Shown: positions 12,005 to 24,295 of the stretch, piece by piece | How positions within the stretch are numbered: position 1 is the stretch's first letter | Layout of the letters: each line of letters opens with the position of its first letter | NCBI GenBank assembly: GCA_010015745.1 | Contig: ML978192.1 | Span: forward strand, 186,001-250,000 | Source: Setomelanomma holmii | Lineage: Eukaryota; Ascomycota; Dothideomycetes; Pleosporales; Phaeosphaeriaceae | DNA: 64,000 bases | Direction of reading: 5' to 3' | Translations under genes and position numbers: made by a program | Notes under the pieces: model-generated | What the model saw: only the letters and a program-made list of their open reading frames with translations | What the model was told of the DNA's origin: nothing | Database searches by the model: none

Positions 12005-13234
12005 GATGACGATACGGGATTCGCGACTAGAAGATTAGGTTAGATTGATCTGCTAATGTGCTAGTTACTGCTTGTCAAAATTCGACAAGTGTGTGCGCTG
12101 CGCTATTGTCGTGGTGTTGCGGGGCACGCGTGGATTAAGTTCAGCAGGAAGGAGCGTTTGCGCCAAGCCTGCAATCTCGAGTGGCAGCGACGGTGACCGA
12201 CGATTTGACGAGTTGGTGGCGGGGAAGGTATCATTGAAGCTACGACCTACCTGAAGACTGTACATTGTCGCAAATTGTGCATCCGAGTTGCACGAGCATG
12301 CACAATTGGACTTGACGACATCGACAGTGACACACGATAGCAATATGCTCTCCGGTGACCATTCCGGCGGTCCCGAACCGTCCAGGAACGAACAAGGCCT
12401 TCAAAGTGTTCATTCTGATGCTGGTGCTCATGTTGCCAACTGTGACTCTGCTGCGGAAAGTTCAGATCTGACGACAAGGGAACGTAGCAGCGTGGCTTTC
12501 GTCGTCACATAACTGGACGGCAGCTTTACATCTCGAGAACAGAACTTATGAGAGCAAATTTAGTATGACAGAATGAGAAAAGACAGAGGTCGACAATTTC
12601 GAAAACCGACAAGACAAAACAAAAAGCTGACAAGGAAGGTGAGACCACGAAGACAGTATGATCGATCATGTCTAAGGGGAGATGATAGGTCTGAGAAGAA
12701 AAGAATCTATCATGGCTTCGAGCAGTCAAGGCTTCAGCCCGGCTTGAGGTGCTCACGAGGAACCAACTTACCTGATGCATCCCTGTAGGAAACTGGTCTG
12801 ATTTCTCGACCTCGAGGCCCTCTCTGTGACTCGTATAGACACGTATAGGCGAAGCCAAGTGTGATGTTCCTCCAGTCATCCAACGTTACGGGGCCTCTGC
12901 TGCAAGCACGGGGGGACGACGGGAGTGCCATCATGTCCAGTGAGTCACTCTTCAGGCAGACCGCGCTGTGAGCAAGACATTCTGTTGTTGCAGCTGCGCT
13001 TGTCTCAGTCTAGTGATGTTTACCATCAGGTAGTTGCCATTCGAGTCAAGTCGATGCGAGAGATGATGTCGTTCGGCACGGCGGGCAAGTTATGTAGCGC
13101 CCCGCTTTAGCGCTAGCGCACGACAGCCCACTTCAAACACCAAACTATCGATTTCACAAGAGTCACCAAATTTACGAAAGCCGCCTCCCCGCATATAATC
13201 CCCCGTCCGCCTTTACCTCACATACACCGCAGAC
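12005..13234. other. Divergent intergenic region
   Basis: Holds the promoters of the SH3-like gene (left) and eIF3i (right). The minus strand has a possible upstream exon for the SH3-like gene at 12065-12343. Other small frames carry no motif. Confidence 0.4.
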
Positions 13235-14408
13235 ATGAGGCCGATCCTACTGTCCGGACACGAGCGTGCGCTCACGCAGGTCAAGTACAACGCCGACGGC
13301 GACATCATCTTCTCCGTCTCAAAAGATCACGTTGTGTGCGCGTGGTGTTAGTGGAACTCTTCGCGGACAAGAAGCGGGGACTAAGCTGACACACGGCAGA
13401 CTCACATAACGGCGAGCGATTCGGAACCTACCATGGCCACCAGGGCGCGCTCTGGACCGTCGATGTCAACCCCGATTCCACACTCCTCGCGACTGGTGGC
13501 GCAGACAACACGATGCGGTTATGGGAAGTGCAGACTGGCAAGCTCCTCCACACATGGGAGTTCAACACATCGATCAAGCGCTGCGAGTTCTCGCCCGACG
13601 GCCGGCAACTGCTCGGTGTCACAGAGAAGCGGTCCGGTCATCTGTCCACGATTGTCGTATACGAGATCAACCCGAGCCTGGATGCGCAGCAATCAGACGA
13701 GCACGCGCTGAGAATCGTGTGCGATGAGAGCAAGGCGACAGTTGCGGGCTTTAGCTATTTGGCGAAGTACATCATTTCGGGACACGAGGACGGCTCGATC
13801 ACACAGTGGGATGGCAAGACCGGCGAGTTGCTCAGCAGCAACTACGATGTGCACGAGCCAGACATGCAGGGTGGGCATACATCTCCGAACATTGACTGAT
13901 CATATTGACTTTGCGCAGTGACCGATCTTCAGTGGGCACCCGACCGATCATACTTCATCACTGCGTCCAAGGACAAAACCGCGAAGGTGCGCTCGCAAAA
14001 CTCATATCTCATACATCATATGCTAACATGTACTAGCTTGTGGACGTTGAAGATCTCACCGTATTGAAATCGTACGTTGCCGATACTCCTCTAAACAGCG
14101 CAGCCATTACACCTGTCAAAGACTACGTTATTCTTGGTGGTGGACAGGCCGCCATGGATGTCACCACCACCTCCGCTCGCCAAGGAAAGTTCGAGGCGCG
14201 TTTCTACCACAAGATCTTCATGGAGGAAATCGGTCGCGTCCGTGGTCACTTCGGTCCCCTCAACTACGTCGCCGTGCATCCACAAGGCACCGGATACTGC
14301 AGTGGTGGAGAAGACGGATATGTGCGCGTACATCACTTCGACAAGCCGTACTTTGACTTCATGTACGAGGTTGAGCGGGAGGCAGCGAGAGAGCAGTCGA
14401 ACTTGTAA
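13235..14408 (+). CDS. TIF34: Translation initiation factor eIF3 subunit i (WD40)
   Basis: Four exons: 13235-13346, 13400-13870, 13919-13986 and 14037-14408, all joined by GT-AG introns of 48-53 nt, giving 340 aa, the usual length of eIF3i. The N-terminus MRPILLSGHERALTQVKYN is diagnostic. WD40 blades follow, with GH..W/D..K repeats (GHQGALWTVDVNPDSTLLAT, SGHEDGSITQWD, FITASKDKTAKLVD). The C-terminus GHFGPLNYVAVHPQGTGYCS is the characteristic last blade. The protein is a structural subunit of the eIF3 complex that recruits mRNA to the 40S ribosome in the cytoplasm. Exon phases are all consistent. Confidence 0.95.
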
Positions 14409-15014
14409 ACCATTGGCACGGATCGTGTGGATTTGATCGAGGTAGCTCATGCATGCAATGGCGTTCAGGCGGGTGCTTTGGCTCTTCAAAAGTTCAAGGG
14501 AGCAAGGAGATGTGTCTAGACATCTTACATGAGGGTGATGTACCTCAATAGAGATCGCTTTTGTCTTGACCCAGGGCAGCTTCGAGGTTGGTATTCGTAC
14601 AAGCCTGGCAGCCAAGTATGCGTTGAAGTGCAACGGGCTTATGCGACAGGTCGCGGGAGATAGATCAGAGTGGAATGAAACAACACAAGAAACCTCGCAA
14701 TACGCGACATATTGATGCTTCTGCGACCGACGTGATCGGCATTGGCATTGTGATTGGCTCTTCGTTTAGCGACGGCAACTTCATTTGTTGACAACGAAAT
14801 GCACAACTCTACACTTCACACCCAAATGCTGCAATGATAAAACCAGTTGTGGTTGCGTAAATGCTTTTGCCCTGTTCAGCCCAGCGATCACGACTCTGCG
14901 GCGTTGGCATACCCATGTGAAGGCTACGCAAGTTCAGGGTTAATTCTATACTAACGTCATGACAGCCCCATCTTCTTCATTTCTGTGTCGCTGATCCTAC
15001 TCTTCTACTTCTCC
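14409..15014. other. Intergenic spacer
   Basis: 3' flank of eIF3i and promoter of the histidine-phosphatase gene. A short ATG frame near 14960 ends after about 11 codons, and a second ATG at 14985 in frame with the main start cannot be excluded as the true start. Nothing else seen. Confidence 0.4.
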
Positions 15015-16137
15015 ATGGGTTCCTCCGACACGGTGCCTGCGCCGGCTGAGCCGCCACGGGACTTTCACTTCAAGTACACCGTGCAGAAGGGCTTCTTTTT
15101 CCAATCCGAAGACTCGACAGACGATAAGAACTTTGATTATGTATGTCCACGACTACACCAGATAGACCCAGCTAAGTTAGATTAGAGAAAAAGCAACTTT
15201 GGCTTGATCGACAGAAATTATGAGACTGATCATCCGGATCACGAGCAAGAGCAATGGAAACGTTTTGAGAAGTACGTTAGACACTTCGCGCAAGGGTTAA
15301 AAGAGCATGAGAGCGTCAAAGTACTGTGGCTAGGCCGTCATGGTCAAGGCTGGCATAACGTCGCCGAATCAAAGTACGGCACGCATGCATGGGATGTATG
15401 TTCACTATCTCCCGCTGTCCCCAGAACAAGCCCTCCAAACACGCGGCTGTGTCCTCTTTAGGTCGATCAAGGTAGCTGACAATATCACCCAGTGCTACTA
15501 CTCCACCCTCAACGGCGCAGACGGGATAACCTGGTCCGACGCCACCCTCACCACAACCGGCCAGACCCAAGCTCACGACGCCCATATTCTCTGGAAGGCA
15601 CAAATCCCCCTTGGCATTCCCCTACCGGAAACATACTACGTCTCCCCACTCACGCGCACCATCGAGACCGCAGACGGCACATTTGCTGACCTCCCATTGC
15701 CGTCGGATAGGCCATATAAACCGCTTATCAAGGAGTTGCTAAGAGAAGCTCTAGGCATACATACTTGTGATAGGAGAAGTACCAAGACACATATCGAGAA
15801 GACATTCCCGCACGTCACGTTCGAAGAAGGTTTCTCAGATCCCGATCCGTTATGGGAGGCCGACTATCGTGAGCCCGCATCCGCACGGCGATACCGTCTC
15901 GCAACCTTCTTGGACGACATTTTCAGCAGCGGTGAGAATGTGTTTTTGAGCTTGACGAGTCACTCGGGTGCGATTGCGAGTATATTAGAGGTGATCGGGC
16001 ATCGGAAGTTTGCGCTCGAGACGGGTGGTGTAATTCCGGTATTTGTCAAAGCGGAGAGGGTGGAGGGGAGCAGGGAGGTGCCAGAGAAGGAGCCGAGTGA
16101 TAGTTTGCCGATGTGTAAGGAGCCTCCGCAACTGTGA
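15015..16137 (+). CDS. Histidine phosphatase superfamily (phosphoglycerate-mutase-like) protein
   Basis: Three exons: 15015-15140, 15186-15395 and 15493-16137, giving 326 aa. The catalytic RHG motif is in LWLGRHGQGWHNVAESKYG (about residue 85), and the second catalytic histidine is in SLTSHSGAIASILEVIGHRK. The segment VSPLTRTIETADGTF supplies the conserved arginine. An N-terminal FDYRKSNFGLIDR block is typical of fungal PMU1-like members. These are broad-specificity phosphatases acting on small phosphorylated metabolites, not true glycolytic mutases. The start at 15015 (MGSSDTVPAPAEPPRDF) is preferred over 14985 (MSLILLFYFS), although the latter would add a short hydrophobic leader. The substrate is unknown. 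Confidence 0.85.
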
Positions 16138-16564
16138 GGGCAGATGTGCCTGAAGGGTCTCAGAGACGTTCAAGGTGTTGTTTGGAATATGGTGGGTAAT
16201 TAGTTGACTTTGGTCTAGATACTGTATGGATGTGTTCCCGGGCCGCGCAGTATAAGGGGAAAGCTCCCAGGCTGTCTTGATACATCTCACATAAATGTAT
16301 GACAACATGCATTTTTGCTGCATAGGAGGATGAATCGTGAAAGTTGAGGTCATGTCATGATTCATTCCTTTTCTCTAGCTCTACTTGGGCTAAAAAGAGC
16401 GGATGCTCGCAAGCCTCAAGTTCCTCCATGATATCTCAATGATAACGCCCATGAAGCACACCCGCTAATCATCCAGAAGACAAGATTCCCTCAGCCAAGG
16501 TCCATCTTGAAAGTTTCAAGCATAACCTACCTCGGCTCATTTCAGAAGCTCAGCCTCGCGCACT
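16138..16564. other. Convergent 3' region
   Basis: Lies between the 3' ends of the histidine-phosphatase gene (+) and MBF1 (-). It holds only untranslated sequence as far as can be seen. Confidence 0.5.
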
Positions 16565-17136
16565 CTATTTCTTGTTCGGGAACTTTGGCTGCCCAATCTT
16601 GTCACCCCGCAGGATGACATTAAGCGTGCGCTCCATCTTGCCCAACAGACCCTGATCCGGCGTCGCAGTGCCGCGCTCGAAGTCCGCCACGATGGCAGGT
16701 GTGGTGTTGCACTTCTGCGCCAAATCCTTCTGCGTCATAGTCGTGCCCTTATCGTTCTTTGCCTCTGACCGCGCCTTGGAAATAGCCTGACCAACGACCG
16801 TACCCACTGTCTTCGGCTTCACAATGTCGTCCGATCGGTCGACCTTGGTGAGGCGCTGACCCTCTGATGAACCGCTTCCGACCTGCGCCTGAGTATTAGT
16901 AGGGTGGTAAGCGAAATGCCTGCGCGTCATGGCGAGGCTGGGGTTGCTAAGCTGGAGTGTGTACTTACGGCATTCGCAGAGGCGAACTTCTTCTCAGTTG
17001 CGATGACGGCGCCAGAGCGCTGGGCGGCGTTGAGGGCGGACTTGCCCTTTACGACGGTCTCGCGGGGGCCGGCCGCGCCGCCACGAGTACGGCTACCAAT
17101 CTTGGTGACGGTGTCCCATTCCTGGTTTCCAGACAT
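16565..17136 (-). CDS. MBF1: Multiprotein-bridging factor 1
   Basis: Two exons, 17136-16969 and 16888-16565, with an 80-nt intron (GTAAGT start, TACTAAT branch, CTCAG end); 163 aa, slightly longer than the usual 145-155. The N-terminal MBF1 region (EWDTVTKIG, then a basic linker) is followed by a Cro/C1-type helix-turn-helix (MTQKDLAQKCNTTPAIVADF, ERGTATPDQGLLGKMERTL). The protein is a transcriptional coactivator that bridges bZIP activators and TBP, and it also affects ribosome frame maintenance. Identity is very secure. Confidence 0.95.
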
Positions 17137-18178
17137 ATTGGTGGCAATGTGTGTGGTTGTGAATGTGGTTGAGAAGGTGTTTGTCAGGTCGCAGTGGAAG
17201 GCTGAGCGCTGAATTGTCGTGTGATGGCGGGGTGTTGGCCCTTTGTATCGATTGAGAGGCGTTTGCTTGTGGATTTGTCCGGTAGATGAAAGGGTTGATG
17301 GTGATAGCTGAATGTGAAGAAAGAGTAGCTTTGTTGCTGGACTCTGGAATTTATTGAGGCTTTTGGGTGTAAACGACGCAGGGCGGCAATGAGTCGGAGC
17401 GGACCAGGTGAGGTCACCGCCACGCGCTAGCCTCGCTTCGGTCAGGGTCTCTCGAAGATTCCATCAGCTCCGCAGCCCTTGCGCCCTTCTTTCACCCAAC
17501 GTCCAGTTGCTGCTGTGGCTGAGCCTTTCCGCTCTCCTGCCGTTGAGGTATTCGAGGTCATTGTGAAGGTGGCCTCGATGCCATCGTCAAAGCCTTGAGC
17601 GTGATGTTTCCAGGTATGCGACACGCATACACAAAGGCACAAGGAGCTAATATAGATATAGATATTCGAATCGTCCATTAGCGGATCAGCCGACAATAAT
17701 GCAAATCACTCGAGGAGTACCTCGCTTGAAGCGATTTTGCTGGGCCATATCTCAATTGCCCGATATTCTGTCCTCTCGCCTTCGAGAGCGAATGGCGCTG
17801 AACAATCTCACTCCGACTGATTTCTTCAAGTCAATATCGAAGAGTGGAAGGTCACTTGGCGTCATTAGCGCAATGCCTTGATTTTGCAATGCTAACTGTA
17901 CACTTACGCGTTGTCTTGACACTGTAGCGATGATGGACTTACATCAACATCCTCGAACGTGCTGCATGCCGCATAGTGCACTACATCCACCTCATGACAG
18001 ACACAATGTGGTATATTGGCAAACTCTCGAGTCAGGAACTCCCAGGAAGTTGTCCGTTCACTTTGGACAACTGCGCACTATGCTCGACTGGTGAGCCCTC
18101 TCTAACTTATTAAAGTTCCGGCGGCACAAATCTTTACGACCCGCAACATCAACGCACACAATCACTCAACAATCCACA
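17137..18178. other. Intergenic, no supported gene
   Basis: MBF1 promoter, then sequence leading to the broken SET-domain gene. A plus frame at 17699-17881 has no motif. Nothing else supported. Confidence 0.4.
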
Positions 18179-18951
18179 ATGTCAACGGTGCTCACTTCTT
18201 GAAGACACCTAAGCGATCCGGACGATGCCACGCCAATCAAACATCGAAAGAGTCATGTCCATGGTCTCAACGTGCACCCACTGCAGCTGCATTCGCTCAT
18301 CTCGTATATCGCAGAATCGGTGGGTACCACTCCTCCCGAGGGCTGGCCTTCGAACGAGCGATGGCCACCACTCACACCCCATCTTGATCTGTGGCGAGCC
18401 TGTACAAACGACAATGTGCGACCGGACTGTCTCGCCTGCAACGAACCCGAATACTCATGCTCCCGTTGAGGATTTCCGTTCGTCTCGCGCTGACTGGGCT
18501 TTCCGGCTCGACCTACGCTCGCTAAATGAAGACGGACAGGGCTGTGGAGTATTCGCCAAACGCGCGATGCGCTCTGGCCAAACTCATTGGAGAAATGACA
18601 GGCGTTGTGTGCCCCCGCAGTACCTCAGTAACAGCTTACATGCAGCAGCATGCCCTCAAAATGGACATCGAGCGGCCTCCCATGGGAGCCGATCTGTCAG
18701 AGCCCTATCTAATCTCTTTAGATATGTCTGAGCAATGCGGACCGCTCGCATTCCTCAATCATTCCTGCCGTCCTACAGTACAACTTGACCGCTGTCGCAT
18801 TGGACATTCTCTGTGCATCATGGCCTTCACCACACGCTTGGTAGAAGCACATGAACAGCTAACAAAGGCTATGGGAGAGTTCCGACGTTGCGGTCGCGCA
18901 TGTCAGACCGATCTAGCTGATTGCATCTGCGAAGTGGAGGAGTCGGAGTAG
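18179..18951 (+). pseudogene. Broken SET-domain (lysine methyltransferase-like) gene
   Basis: A coherent SET-domain protein can be read only by changing frame. From ATG 18179 the frame meets a TGA after seven codons, but the same frame continues as sensible protein (LNVHPLQLHSLISYIAESV, GTTPPEGWPSNERWPPL, CLACNEPEYSCSR). It then shifts near 18465 to a second frame with the SET start motif (DGQGCGVFAKRAMRSGQ). It shifts again near 18585 to a third frame with LIGEMTGVVCP and the hallmark LAFLNHSCRP, ending at TGA-terminated EVEESE side 18951. No plausible introns explain the shifts. The catalytic-core NHSC motif is intact, but the C-terminal Tyr/post-SET region looks eroded. This is a recent or slowly decaying pseudogene; assembly indels are the alternative. 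Confidence 0.6.
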
Positions 18952-20141
18952 TCATGTCTCCCCTTACCTGAGTTAAGATGAAACCATATCACACACATCT
19001 CGCTCAATAGATCCAGACCAACATGGAAGTCCACACCAACCCCACAACCTCCATCCTCTTCAGTATACGTCGTCTCTCCTTCCCTATGAGAAACTCGTTT
19101 GTCAAAAGAGGTACATCAATCCCCACCCGCTCCAAGCCCAATCACGTACTTATTGACCTAATGCTTGGGTGTCTGCTTCACCGCTTTGGACAGACGCTGG
19201 TACTTGGAGCGGGACACGATAAATTCCGATAGCAATGCAAGATAATGACACAATTACTTTCCGTGCTAACGTTATATGTGGTGTTCCAAGGCGAGCGCGA
19301 GTCTTGGACATAGATCGAAGGACGGACGCTGACGGGAACTCGAGCGTGTTTTGCCATGCTGATACAATACCGTGAAGTACCTCAATCCTGTATCATCTTC
19401 ACAATTCTGAGTCCTTAGTTTTCGAGTCCTTCCATGCTCCTGAAACGACACGACACAGACTTTCCGTACACCATGTGTAGTCCGACGAGAAAACAGCGCG
19501 CCGTCATTCCTCACACCGCGTGATCTTGCCTTGGCAGGTTATTGAGAATGAAGAGAAGCAGAATCACTCTGTTGGTTCCATAGTCAGATACAGGTGGTCG
19601 ATGATTATATCGTTCAATTTATTCTCCAGTGATTAGAAGGCAACACCGCACCGACAACACAATGGCGAAGCAGCTAGATTTACATGCGGCTCAGCCTAAC
19701 GCACAAAGTACCGCGTGCCTCGAGGATGTGGTACATCTTCTTTGCGATATGTCATGGGTATGCCAGCCAAACATTCCTACATCACGACCCACGACGACAC
19801 TTGAACACCTTTCGGAGACCCATTTAACACACCCTAAAACCGCCATATCATTACCATGTGTACTCAAGACAATCACACCAGCCAAGCATCTGTTCAGAGT
19901 GGCAATATCATTGTATTAAGCATTCTGGTACAATCCCAGGCACCGCCCACAACCTGTATTTCGTAGCACCATCCACACCATCCCATGAACCACGTAATAA
20001 AACCAAAAATTCTTTTTCATAGCACCGCTAAGCAAAACACACGACCAAAGCCCAGACAAAACGCAATCACAGAGCTCTAACATCTAAATTGAATGCGAAT
20101 CATGACTTCGTGAACGGAGTAAAGGGGGCAGGCGGTGATGT
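18952..20141. other. Intergenic, no supported gene
   Basis: Contains the 3' flank of neutral trehalase on the right. Short frames (plus 19023-19232 and 19629-19919, minus 19272-19514) have no motif. Nothing supported. Confidence 0.4.
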
Positions 20142-22528
20142 TTAGGCGAGGCCAAGATCCGTTATCGCCTTTTCGTAGCTGTCATAGTCCGTCAGAGCGC
20201 CGAGAGCGCGACGCATGTGTGCGCTGAGAAGCGTGAGGCCGTAGATGTAGCTGGCATTGACCCAGCCGAAACTATACCATGTTAGTATTGCTCGAGGAGC
20301 TTAATGAGTGGCTCAATATACCCTTCACGAGGCACGCCCTTGAAGTCGCTGCCTTGATTACCATACTCTGCCTCAACCTTGTGCGGGTCAATTTTCCTTG
20401 TGACATCGTACTTCTCTACGACGACGCCGTTGAAGTCGACAAACGCCTTGGTGACCATGAAAAGCCATCTGTACGCCAACCTCTGCGCCTCGGCGTCGTA
20501 CCCATAGCGTTGCATTCCGACCCAGGCGAGAATCTGCTGCGGTGCCCAGCCGAAGGGATAGTCCCATTGTCGATTAGGCCGATCGAGGCCGACCTTGCCG
20601 CGCGACTTCTCTGTGCCTGAGACCAGTCCGCCAAAGACTTCGAGCTTGGGCAACGCCTTTTCAACAAGGATGCTAGCTTGTCGTGGGGTGGCCAGGCCGG
20701 ACCACATGGGCCAGAAGGTGGTTGCGCTCTCGTAGCCGGTACGCTCTTGCTTGACGGTGTTATAGTCAAAGTACATACCGGCTTCTTCGTCCCAGAGGTA
20801 CTTGTCGACCTGACCACGTCGCTTCCTAGCGCGACGTTCCCAAGCAGCAGATGTCTCAATCTGACCGGGTTTCATATTGCCAGCACAAAATTCTGCCGGC
20901 ATTTCGAGTCGGTCGCCAAAGTGGGCGCGAATGCAACGTCCAATGTCAACTTCGTACTTGTACAGAAGCGCATTGACGTCAACTACCGCAAGATCTGCGG
21001 CCACGTTCTCCAGTCGATAAGAAGTGTCGTGCCCTGACTCGCGAACCGCGCGGTCGTGTAGGAAGTACTTGTCAAGCTCCGGCTCGCTGACATGTTGGTT
21101 ATTGTACGCGTCCACGAATTCCTCAAATGTCATGCCGTGCTTCTTCGCGTACGGGGTCAGAATATGCTCAAAATGGGTCGCTTCTGTCTCGGGTGGAACT
21201 CCGAGTCCGCCAGGTCGATATCGCGAAAGCCCCGTAACTGGGTCTAGACGTGGGGTACTCATCCAAACCGAATTGTACTCCTTGATCGCGGCCATGATCG
21301 CCTCACGCAGAAAGTCCAGAGCACCAGGCTCATGCTTGATCTTTTCGTACACACGCAGAGCCATGTCGGTCAGGAATGGTGGTTGTGAACGGCAAAGATA
21401 GTATGTCCGGTTGGCGTTTAGAATTTTGTTGTAGTGCTTGATACAAAAGCAGAAATGCTGCACCATGGGCTTAACGAGATCCACGCGGTCGTTGATGAGC
21501 AATCCAAGCGACTCCATGTAGCTGTCCCAGCCGTAAAGCTCGTTGAACCGGCCACCAGGCACGACAAATGGCAGTCCTCGTAGGTCCTTCTTCTTGGTGA
21601 CGGGATCGATCCATTCTTCCATGGCAATGGCGAGGAGTCCCGGCGCCTTGTTCAGGTCTCGAACGTAGGCATCATCGTCGCAGTCCTTTTGCAGCCAGAC
21701 TACGTCCAGGCGCATCTCTGGGTGCTCGCGAGCAATACGAGTGTAGTACTCGTGCTGCTCTGGAGCGCCTTGTGGGATGTATATGCGTGGTCGCGGGTCA
21801 TCGGTCCAATCCTTGGGGTCTCGGCCGACCTTCTCAATGTTGGATCCATCAATGCGACGTGTAAGACCATCCCAGAAAGAATACTGAATCAGCCGTTGCA
21901 GACGGTTGACGGGATTCTCATTCAGACGCGCTTCGTCGAGCACAATGGTCTTCCGGCCGTAATCTTGGGCGAGGGTGAGCTCCTGGAGGAGATTCGAGAG
22001 CATGTATGTGCCGCGGACATCGAACTTGTTGTAGGCATTGGAGCCTAGTGTACCGAGAGAAATGACCTAGCCCATGTTAGTCGATGTCTCTCCATGTCTT
22101 CAAACTCCGCACCTTTGGGCCCTTATCGTCTATGGTGATTTGGTAGTTGTCGTCCGAATCCTCACGGGAGAGGAGTGTCTTCAGCGTCGGTTCGACCTGG
22201 ATAAGGAAGCGACGCGGCTGCAGGGAGACCTCATCTGCTGCGGTCAGTATGCGCGTCTTGTATGTACTTGACGCGCGAGGTACGTACCGTGACTGATGCG
22301 GCGACCGGCAGACACGCCCTCTGTGATGGGAGCATTGCGGCCAGAGCGGTCGACGTTCTGCTGGGCGTCAGCATATTTATGAAGCTATCGTCATTGGCTG
22401 CATACTGCTGAGTATGTCCTTGCGCGGACGTGCTTGCGGCTGTGGCTCTCGCCGTAGTAGACTTGCGGGTGCGCGTAGGGATCGAGAACAGTCGAGGTTC
22501 GGCGGGGCTTGGAGTATTGCGAGCTCAT
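20142..22528 (-). CDS. NTH1: Neutral trehalase
   Basis: Five exons: 22528-22406, 22360-22288, 22234-22113, 22066-20322 and 20271-20142, giving 730 aa. Both trehalase signatures are present (PGGRFNELYGWDSYMESLG and QWDYPFGWAPQQILAW), and the last exon encodes FGWVNASYIYGLTLLS. The N-terminus has a protein-kinase-A type site (KPRRTSTV) and a second Arg-x-x-Ser (RARTYS). A calcium-binding loop precedes the catalytic part (EDSDDNYQITIDDKGPK), as in yeast Nth1, where PKA phosphorylation, 14-3-3 binding and calcium activate the enzyme. The enzyme hydrolyses cytosolic trehalose to two glucose during spore germination and stress recovery. The acceptor of exon 2 has two CAG choices three bases apart, so one residue is uncertain. 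Confidence 0.96.
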
Positions 22529-23836
22529 GCTACGGGGGGGACGATTGGCGGGGCAGCAGTTAAGCAGTGCTAGCCGGGACGTGTGGTGGGAGATGGTGGG
22601 TGCTGAAGATACTGTGCTGCTACAGCGCACCTAAGTACTGTGACGGAGTTAGCTGCTCGTAGTACCCGCAGCGGTGGGGGCGGGGCCCACGCTTTGAGGA
22701 TGCTTTTGCCAACGGGCTGCAAGGGTCACACGACGATAATGTTGAAGAACTAGTAGGGCGGCGAAGTAGATACGACGTGTAAGGCTGTGGCCAAGGGACG
22801 ATGGTGAGCAGCAGGACGAAAAAGTGCTCAAAGACAAGGCCCTTGGGCAGGTCCAGCGATGCTTCTGATCTCGACAGGCAGTATCAAATGGCCCAGAGTC
22901 ACAGTGTGCAGGCAGCGACAAGAGGCGGTGAGCTGCTGCTGCATTGGTGGACAGCGAGCGCCATTGCTGAAACGGAATGCAGGCAGGCGACGATGGTGCG
23001 AGGGAAAGTCTTGTGCTCTCCTTTCGCCGTCCTTCGGCACGCCTCTCTTCTCACTCATCGTGACATTGCTGCCGACGCTTCCCGCGCGACGCTTCGCCGG
23101 CTAGCTACGTCATACTCGCCAGGCCTTTCTCACTCAACCCAAGGTTCTGGTTTTTCTGCTGAACGGCCTGTTCGCTGAGCTTCAATGGCACAAAGAACCC
23201 GATCCTTCAATTTTTTTGCATTGACCCTGACACGAGCTGAGCTTACCTTGTACTACCCACGCTCTGTGAGTGGTGGGCGGCTTCGGTCATGCGCGTGCAT
23301 TCGTCACTCTGCAGCTCTCCCCCACTGAGAGCCGCTCGCTCCAACCCGCGAACACCATCGTGACTCTACCAGGAACCTCACCCGTGACCGTTTGAAAACG
23401 CTGGCCACCTCATTTCACTGGCATCGTAGGTCGAAAAGCTGTACGCGTGTCAACAAGTTATCGTCGCACACTCCCACGTTCGCAACTTCGGCATCAGCCC
23501 ACCTGTATCGGAAGGAGCGATACCATCCCGCACACGGCTCTCCAAGGGTCCCGACCAGTCCATGCATCTTGCTGCACCTGAAACAAATCGAATTGCATGG
23601 TTGAGGAGCTGTTGATGAGACTGAACAAGGGCTCTTGTGGCCATGGTTGCTAATATACATTACATGGGATATCATAGGAAACATGCCGTCGTGGACGTCG
23701 TGACATAGGAGATGGTAACCACATGCTGTCTGGTCTGACAAGCAACACAAACGCCTTCGCTAAGGTACAATCGCTAAGGTACAATCGCTCAAGGAACAAA
23801 ACAACCGAAATCACAGCTCCGTCGTGCGTAAGACGC
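22529..23836. other. Trehalase upstream region
   Basis: The first several hundred bases are the trehalase promoter and leader. Near 23756-23790 there is a short tandem repeat of a 15-bp unit (two near-perfect copies of GCTAAGGTACAATC). No gene supported. Confidence 0.4.
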
Positions 23837-24295
23837 TCACTTCACCTTGGATTTAGCGCTTCTCAGTTTGGTCAGACTCCTCCAACTGCGTTTCCGCTCA
23901 ATGGGGGTGTCGCGCGTATCCGTATGGCTCAAGGTATCCGAGTCGGGTCGTGGGCTGCCAGAGCTTGCGATTGAGCGACTCGATGAGCTTTGTATGGAGG
24001 CGGTCGATGTCCACGGAAGTGGTTCTTGCATGGCGAGGAAGCCAGAGACGAAACAGCCTCCATATGCTTGGAGCGCTTCCAAAGAGGCTGCTCTTCGTAG
24101 AGCGATCTCAATATCTCCGTCGTCAGATTGGGCGTCGTCTAGGTTGGTACTGGAAACATCGAATGGCTACGACAGTTGTCAGCTTGAGCCATATGAGATG
24201 ATACGAATTAGACTAACCTTGATCTGAGTTGCGCTATGCAGCCGCAGGTTCTCTTCTGTGAGATGAATCCGCTTTGGTTGAGTAGTGGTCGGCAT
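23837..24295 (-). CDS. Small unknown two-exon gene
   Basis: Two exons, 24295-24218 and 24166-23837, joined by a 51-nt intron (GTTAGT..GTAG); 135 aa. Exon 1 encodes MPTTTQPKRIHLTEENLRLH and ends in QIK. Exon 2 begins PFDVSSTNLDDAQSDDGDIE and includes a Leu/Ala-rich helix (IALRRAASLEALQAYGGCFV), then a Ser-rich region (SSSSRSIASSGS) and a basic C-terminus (RKRSWRSLTKLRSAKSKVK). The phases agree exactly, the start is in good context and codon use looks coding. No domain was recognised. The acidic centre, Ser/Thr-rich linker and basic tail suggest a regulated intracellular protein, but no function can be assigned. It lies alone in the gene-poor island. Confidence 0.6.
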
